Assembly (NCBI RefSeq): GCF_003466125.1
Contig: NZ_QSOC01000011.1
Location: 1 to 39,450, forward strand
Reading direction: 5' to 3'
Source of the DNA: Collinsella sp. TM10-22
GTDB taxonomy: Bacteria > Actinomycetota > Coriobacteriia > Coriobacteriales > Coriobacteriaceae
Length of the DNA: 39,450 bases
Below are positions 35,732 to 39,450 of this stretch, piece by piece. The notes beneath the pieces were generated by a model, which saw only the letters and a program-made list of their open reading frames with translations, had not been told where the DNA came from and ran no database searches. Numbering within the stretch: position 1 is the stretch's first letter; each line of letters begins with the position of its first letter. Both the position numbers and the translations under genes were made by a program.

Positions 35732-37972
35732 CTATTTCTTAAACCGTGCACCCTGGCGTTTTCTGCCCGATGCGAACGTGGAACCCTTGCGGGCCTGCGA
35801 ACGTAAGCGCTCGATCGTCTCGTCCTCAGACGCACCCTCGAGCATCGCCCGAATCTGAACGACGGCATCGCGCAGGCGCGCCGCCTCCTCAAAGTCCATG
35901 GCGGCGGAGGCGTTACGCATGTCTTCCTCCATGGTCTCGACGATCCGCACGAGCTCGTCGTGCGGTAGCCCTTCCAGCTGCTCGGCAAGCGTCTGCTCGG
36001 GTGCCGACGTCTCCGGCGCGGCGCCCTCGCCGTTTTCGTCGGGTGTATAGAACGCACCGTGACCCAGTGAATCGCCTCTCGAGCGTCCCTTCGAGCCCAC
36101 AGTCTTTTCGGCCTCGGCAATAAAGCTCGAAATGTCGTTAATGGCCTTGCGGACCGTCTTGGGCACAATGCCATGGTCTTCGTTATATGCCATCTGAATC
36201 TCGCGACGGCGCTGCGTCTCCTCGATGGCTTCTTTCATCGAATCGGTCACAACGTCTGCATACATGATGACCTCGCCGTCGGCGTTACGGGCCGCGCGGC
36301 CAATCGTCTGAATCAACGAACGGCGGTTGCGCAAGAAGCCTTCCTTATCGGCGTCGAGAATTGCCACCAGCGAGACCTCGGGAAGGTCTAGACCCTCGCG
36401 GAGCAGGTTGATGCCAACGAGAACATCGATCTTGCCCTCGCGCAGCGTTCGCAGGATCTCGACACGGTCCATCGTCGCCGTATCGGAGTGCATGTAATTG
36501 ACCTTAATGCCCGCATCAAGCAGGTGGTCGGTCAGGTCCTCGGCCATGCGCTTGGTCAACGTGGTCACCAGCACACGCTCCTTGCGGGCAACGCGCTCGC
36601 GAATCTCGTCCTCAAGATCGTCAATCTGGCCTCGGACCGGACGAACGTCGATCTTGGGATCGAGCAGACCGGTCGGACGAATGATCTGCTCAACGTCATT
36701 TTGGCTCACTCGCAGCTCATAGTCACCCGGCGTGGCCGAAACATAGATAAACTGGGGGATCCTTGCCTCAAACTCATCGAAACGAAGCGGGCGGTTATCG
36801 AGCGCCGAGGGCAGGCGAAAACCATGCTCCACCAGCGTCACCTTACGCGAGCGGTCACCTTCGTGCATGCCGCGAATCTGCGGCACCGTCACATGGCTCT
36901 CATCGATGATGCAGAGCATGTCCTTAGGAAAGTAATCGATCAGGGTAAACGGCGGCTCACCCGGCTTGCGACCGTCCAGATGACGTGAGTAGTTCTCGAT
37001 GCCGTTGCAAAAGCCCATCGTCTCGAGCATCTCAAGATCATAATCGGTGCGCTGCTGCAGACGCTGCGCCTCGAGCAACTTGTCGGTCGCCTTGAGCTCC
37101 GCCACGCGCTTCTCGCACTCTTCGCTGATCGATTTCAGAGCCGCCTTGACCTTCGGCTTCTCGGTCACATAGTGCGAGGCCGGCCACACAGGAATTGCTT
37201 CGTACTCACGCAGCAATTCGCCGGTGACCTCATCGATCTCGCCAATCAGTTCGACCTCGTCACCAAAGAACTCAAACCGCAACGGATGCTCGGCATAAGG
37301 CGGATACACGTCGACAACATCGCCGCGCACGCGGAACGTGCCGCGTGCAAGGTCATAGTCATTGCGATCATATTGAATGTCGATAAGTGCATGGATAAAG
37401 TCATCGCGCTCGAGCGGCACCTTCTTGTCGACGTTCGGGGCTAGGCCCGCATAGTCCTCAGGAGAGCCAATGCCATAGATACACGAGACCGATGCGACGA
37501 CAATCACATCTCGTCGAGAGAGCAGCGATGCGGTCGCCTGATGTCGCAGCATCTCGACCTCTTCGTTAATCGAGGAGTCTTTCTCGATATATGTATCGCT
37601 TTGCGGCACATACGCCTCGGGCTGATAGTAGTCATAGTACGAGACGAAGTAGACCACAGCGTTGTTGGGAAAGAACTCTTTGAGCTCGCTCGCAAGCTGA
37701 GCGGCGAGCGTTTTATTCGGAGCCATGACCAGCGTCGGCTTTCCCAGGGCCTCAATAGTCTTTGCCATCGTGAAGGTCTTGCCCGAACCAGTCACGCCCA
37801 GCAAAACCTGATAGCGGTCTCCGTCCCTCACACCCTGCACAAGCGACTCAATGGCTTTAGGCTGAGAGCCTGCAGGGTCATAGGGAGACACGACCTTAAA
37901 CGGCACGTCAGAGCCTTCAACGCCAAAGCGCTTAAGTTCACCACCAACGCGTTCTACTTCAAATTCCGCCAT
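35732..37972 (-). CDS. uvrB: UvrABC excinuclease subunit B
   Basis: This helicase-like damage-verification subunit is loaded by UvrA and recruits UvrC. The 746 residues have Walker [11 protein letters not shown] (about 58), the beta-hairpin [21 protein letters not shown] that inserts at lesions, the DESH box, helicase motifs SATPGDYE and [10 protein letters not shown], and [11 protein letters not shown]-terminal UVR motif ([13 protein letters not shown], about 695) contacts UvrC. The tail past UVR is basic and about 35 residues long. The RBS AGGAG is about 5 nt from the ATG. No LexA-like box is seen directly upstream. Confidence 0.97.
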   Translation of the reverse strand: MAEFEVERVGGELKRFGVEGSDVPFKVVSPYDPAGSQPKAIESLVQGVRDGDRYQVLLGVTGSGKTFTMAKTIEALGKPTLVMAPNKTLAAQLASELKEFFPNNAVVYFVSYYDYYQPEAYVPQSDTYIEKDSSINEEVEMLRHQATASLLSRRDVIVVASVSCIYGIGSPEDYAGLAPNVDKKVPLERDDFIHALIDIQYDRNDYDLARGTFRVRGDVVDVYPPYAEHPLRFEFFGDEVELIGEIDEVTGELLREYEAIPVWPASHYVTEKPKVKAALKSISEECEKRVAELKATDKLLEAQRLQQRTDYDLEMLETMGFCNGIENYSRHLDGRKPGEPPFTLIDYFPKDMLCIIDESHVTVPQIRGMHEGDRSRKVTLVEHGFRLPSALDNRPLRFDEFEARIPQFIYVSATPGDYELRVSQNDVEQIIRPTGLLDPKIDVRPVRGQIDDLEDEIRERVARKERVLVTTLTKRMAEDLTDHLLDAGIKVNYMHSDTATMDRVEILRTLREGKIDVLVGINLLREGLDLPEVSLVAILDADKEGFLRNRRSLIQTIGRAARNADGEVIMYADVVTDSMKEAIEETQRRREIQMAYNEDHGIVPKTVRKAINDISSFIAEAEKTVGSKGRSRGDSLGHGAFYTPDENGEGAAPETSAPEQTLAEQLEGLPHDELVRIVETMEEDMRNASAAMDFEEAARLRDAVVQIRAMLEGASEDETIERLRSQARKGSTFASGRKRQGARFKK

Positions 37973-38023
37973 GGATACTCCTAACTCATATATCTGCAGT
38001 ATACGCAGGCGGCAGGCATAGTC

Positions 38024-38605
38024 CTATACGAACCGATCGGGATAGAGGGTCTTGTAGCGAACCCAGGCATTATTGACACGAATCAGATACGCCTGCGTCT
38101 CGGGAAAGGTAATTGCATTATGAAGCGACGTACTCTGCTGCGCCCATCCGTCGACATTGCCCATGCCGGCGTTATAGGCGGCAATGGCACTGTCAGTCGA
38201 CCCGTTAAAATACGCTAGAAGATACGAAAGATACGCACAGCCAAACTCGATATTCGTTGCCGGATCGTTAAGGTTGTCGACCGAATACTCGCCACCGTCG
38301 ACAAGGCCCTTGGCGATCATATCCTGGGCAGTCTCGGGCATCAGCTGCATCAATCCCTGAGCACCTTGATTCGACTCGGCCTCGGGATCCCAATTCGATT
38401 CAGACTTAATGACAGCACACACCAAATACGGATCCAAATTATGCGAAATGCTGGATTGCTTTACATACGCCTCGTAGTCAATCGGATACAGCGGTTTAAA
38501 GAAAGCAGCAGGAGCATACGAGTAAACGAATGAGATAAGGCCGAAGACAAAAACGGCAGCCAGCGGTATAAGGCGATACCAAGTAAGGAAACGTGTCTTA
38601 GGCAT
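38024..38605 (-). CDS. Membrane-anchored lytic transglycosylase (SLT fold)
   Basis: It cleaves peptidoglycan between MurNAc and GlcNAc with anhydro-MurNAc formation, outside the membrane. The ATG at 38605 has AAGGAGG upstream and gives 193 residues. A longer frame overlapping coaE is rejected. An N-terminal membrane anchor lies at about 11-32. The SLT domain has catalytic Glu69 in VIKSESNWDPEAES, followed by QGAQGLMQLMPETA, FGCAYLSYLL and AAYNAGMGNVDGW. It overlaps the coaE stop by 8 nt, so the two are coupled. Confidence 0.92.
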   Translation of the reverse strand: MPKTRFLTWYRLIPLAAVFVFGLISFVYSYAPAAFFKPLYPIDYEAYVKQSSISHNLDPYLVCAVIKSESNWDPEAESNQGAQGLMQLMPETAQDMIAKGLVDGGEYSVDNLNDPATNIEFGCAYLSYLLAYFNGSTDSAIAAYNAGMGNVDGWAQQSTSLHNAITFPETQAYLIRVNNAWVRYKTLYPDRFV

Positions 38606-39239
38606 CGGCCTCCTCCTTATCCACAACATCCACGAACCCATGGCGCGCAAGCCATGCATCCAGTTGTTCAAAGAGCGAGTTATCGCCTGCCGCATTATCA
38701 ATAACCGTTGTAGCAAGATTGCACAGCGCAGACTCATCGGGCTGGCAAGCAGAACGGGCATCGAAATCAGATGGCTCCATGCCACGTTGTATAGCACGCT
38801 CGCGACGAACTGACAAAGGAGCGCTGATGACCAGAATTTCATCAGCCAAGCCAAATGCATCCTCAAAACCAGTCGGAGCAGAAACCTCGACTACCGCAAA
38901 GGGATAACGGGGAGACGAAACCGTACAACAAACCGGATCGAGAATCCTAAGCGAAAGCTGTTCAATGAGAACGGGATGCACGATACCATTGAGCCGTGCG
39001 ACCGAATCAGGAGAAGCGAAAGCTCGAGAAGCGAGGATGCTGCGGCGAATGGCGCCTTCCTCATCCAAAATGTCCCAACCGAATTCATCCGCGAGAGCAT
39101 TGACGATATCAGAGCCCGGCACATACAGCGATTTTGCAAGCTCATCCAGATCGATAAGCATAGCGCCACGAGATTCGAAATAGCGGCAGGCAGTCGACTT
39201 ACCCGAAGCAATATTGCCCAAGACAAATACGGTAAACAT
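38598..39239 (-). CDS. coaE: Dephospho-CoA kinase
   Basis: It performs the last step of coenzyme A synthesis, phosphorylation of the ribose 3'-OH of dephospho-CoA. It has 213 residues from the ATG at 39239 (RBS GGGAGG). A TTG one codon upstream is less likely. The P-loop is GNIASGKS (8-15), the dephospho-CoA region has LIDLDELAKSLY, and the LID-like segment is SVRRERAIQRGM. The lengths match the family. It is followed with overlap by the lytic transglycosylase gene. Confidence 0.92.
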   Translation of the reverse strand: MFTVFVLGNIASGKSTACRYFESRGAMLIDLDELAKSLYVPGSDIVNALADEFGWDILDEEGAIRRSILASRAFASPDSVARLNGIVHPVLIEQLSLRILDPVCCTVSSPRYPFAVVEVSAPTGFEDAFGLADEILVISAPLSVRRERAIQRGMEPSDFDARSACQPDESALCNLATTVIDNAAGDNSLFEQLDAWLARHGFVDVVDKEEADA

Positions 39240-39368
39240 CAAGCCCTCCCTAACGCCAATGCGAGTAATTATCGCTCAAATACACTAGAAGGGCTCAAAA
39301 TACAGCCAAACAGTAAGAGCGCATAAGAGGGAGCTAGGTCCCAAAGCACAACGTGTCTATAACGCAAA

Positions 39369-39396
39369 AAGGGGGAGGCCGCGAGGCCTCCCCCTT
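39369..39396 (-). terminator. Terminator of a gene beyond the right edge
   Basis: A 12-bp perfect stem (AAGGGGGAGGCC with GGCCTCCCCCTT) has a GCGA loop. TTTTTGCG follows on the minus strand, so it ends a leftward transcript that enters from the right edge. Confidence 0.85.
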
Positions 39397-39450
39397 CTTC
39401 AAGTCATCCGACGGCTCGGTGCCGTCCACCGGTCAGCGGCGCCCTGGCCT

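Noticed and set aside
39397..39450. Possible 3' end of a minus-strand gene at the right edge
   Set aside because: The terminator at 39369 shows that a gene lies to the right, but 54 bases give several short stop-ended frames (one ends RPGRR) and no recognisable product.

Overview
The window looks like a chromosomal piece of a coriobacterial actinobacterium, most likely Collinsella. The reasons are the moderately high GC, the actinobacterial rapZ-whiA pair with an Arg in the RapZ Walker A motif, peptide-type ABC transporters with Tat-like lipoprotein binding proteins, and overall protein character. This is recognition from sequence, not a database match. There is no rRNA, tRNA, CRISPR array, phage or transposase gene in view, so it reads as core genome plus one catabolic accessory island.

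Layout. (1) 1-6184, minus strand: a five-gene oligopeptide importer oppA-oppB-oppC-oppD-oppF. It is followed by a large inverted repeat that carries a partial mirror copy of the oppF 3' end, then a terminator. (2) 6475-11560, minus: lower glycolysis, gap, then pgk-tpiA-gpmI, each block closed by a terminator, and a separate secG. (3) 11754-13610, minus: rapZ-whiA, without the usual yvcK between them. (4) 13712-24070, minus: a sialic-acid type operon of nine genes. In transcription order these are a binding lipoprotein, a permease, a fused permease-ATPase, a second ATPase, two CE7-type esterase homologues (one without its nucleophile), an N-acetylneuraminate lyase-like aldolase, a ROK kinase and NanE. 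Its upstream region (24071-24434) carries two promoter-like sequences and two operator-like palindromes. (5) 24435-31582, minus: uvrC, murJ, a YbaK-type deacylase and uvrA with a LexA-like box. (6) 31843-35666, plus: an Mrp-type P-loop ATPase, a BaiN/HI0933-type flavoprotein and a COG2509-type FAD protein. (7) 35732-39239, minus: uvrB, a small membrane-anchored lytic transglycosylase and coaE. A terminator near 39369 belongs to a gene beyond the right edge.

How it works together. The island in (4) would take up a host amino sugar (sialic acid or a derivative), possibly remove O-acetyl groups, cleave it to N-acetylmannosamine and pyruvate, phosphorylate the ManNAc and epimerise it to GlcNAc-6-P. 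NagA, NagB and a sialidase are not in the window. The products would feed the glycolytic genes in (2). Palindromes with a shared AAAACGTT core lie upstream of gap, of the sialate operon and, more weakly, of oppA, which hints at one LacI-family carbon regulator. All three UvrABC excision-repair subunits lie within 13.6 kb, in separate transcription units.

The most notable observations are the inverted duplication at the oppF 3' end, the sialate operon with its unusual transporter architecture and an esterase pseudoenzyme, its operator/promoter layout, the hairpins that fill its intercistronic gaps, and a UvrC with a rearranged Fe-S cysteine pattern.
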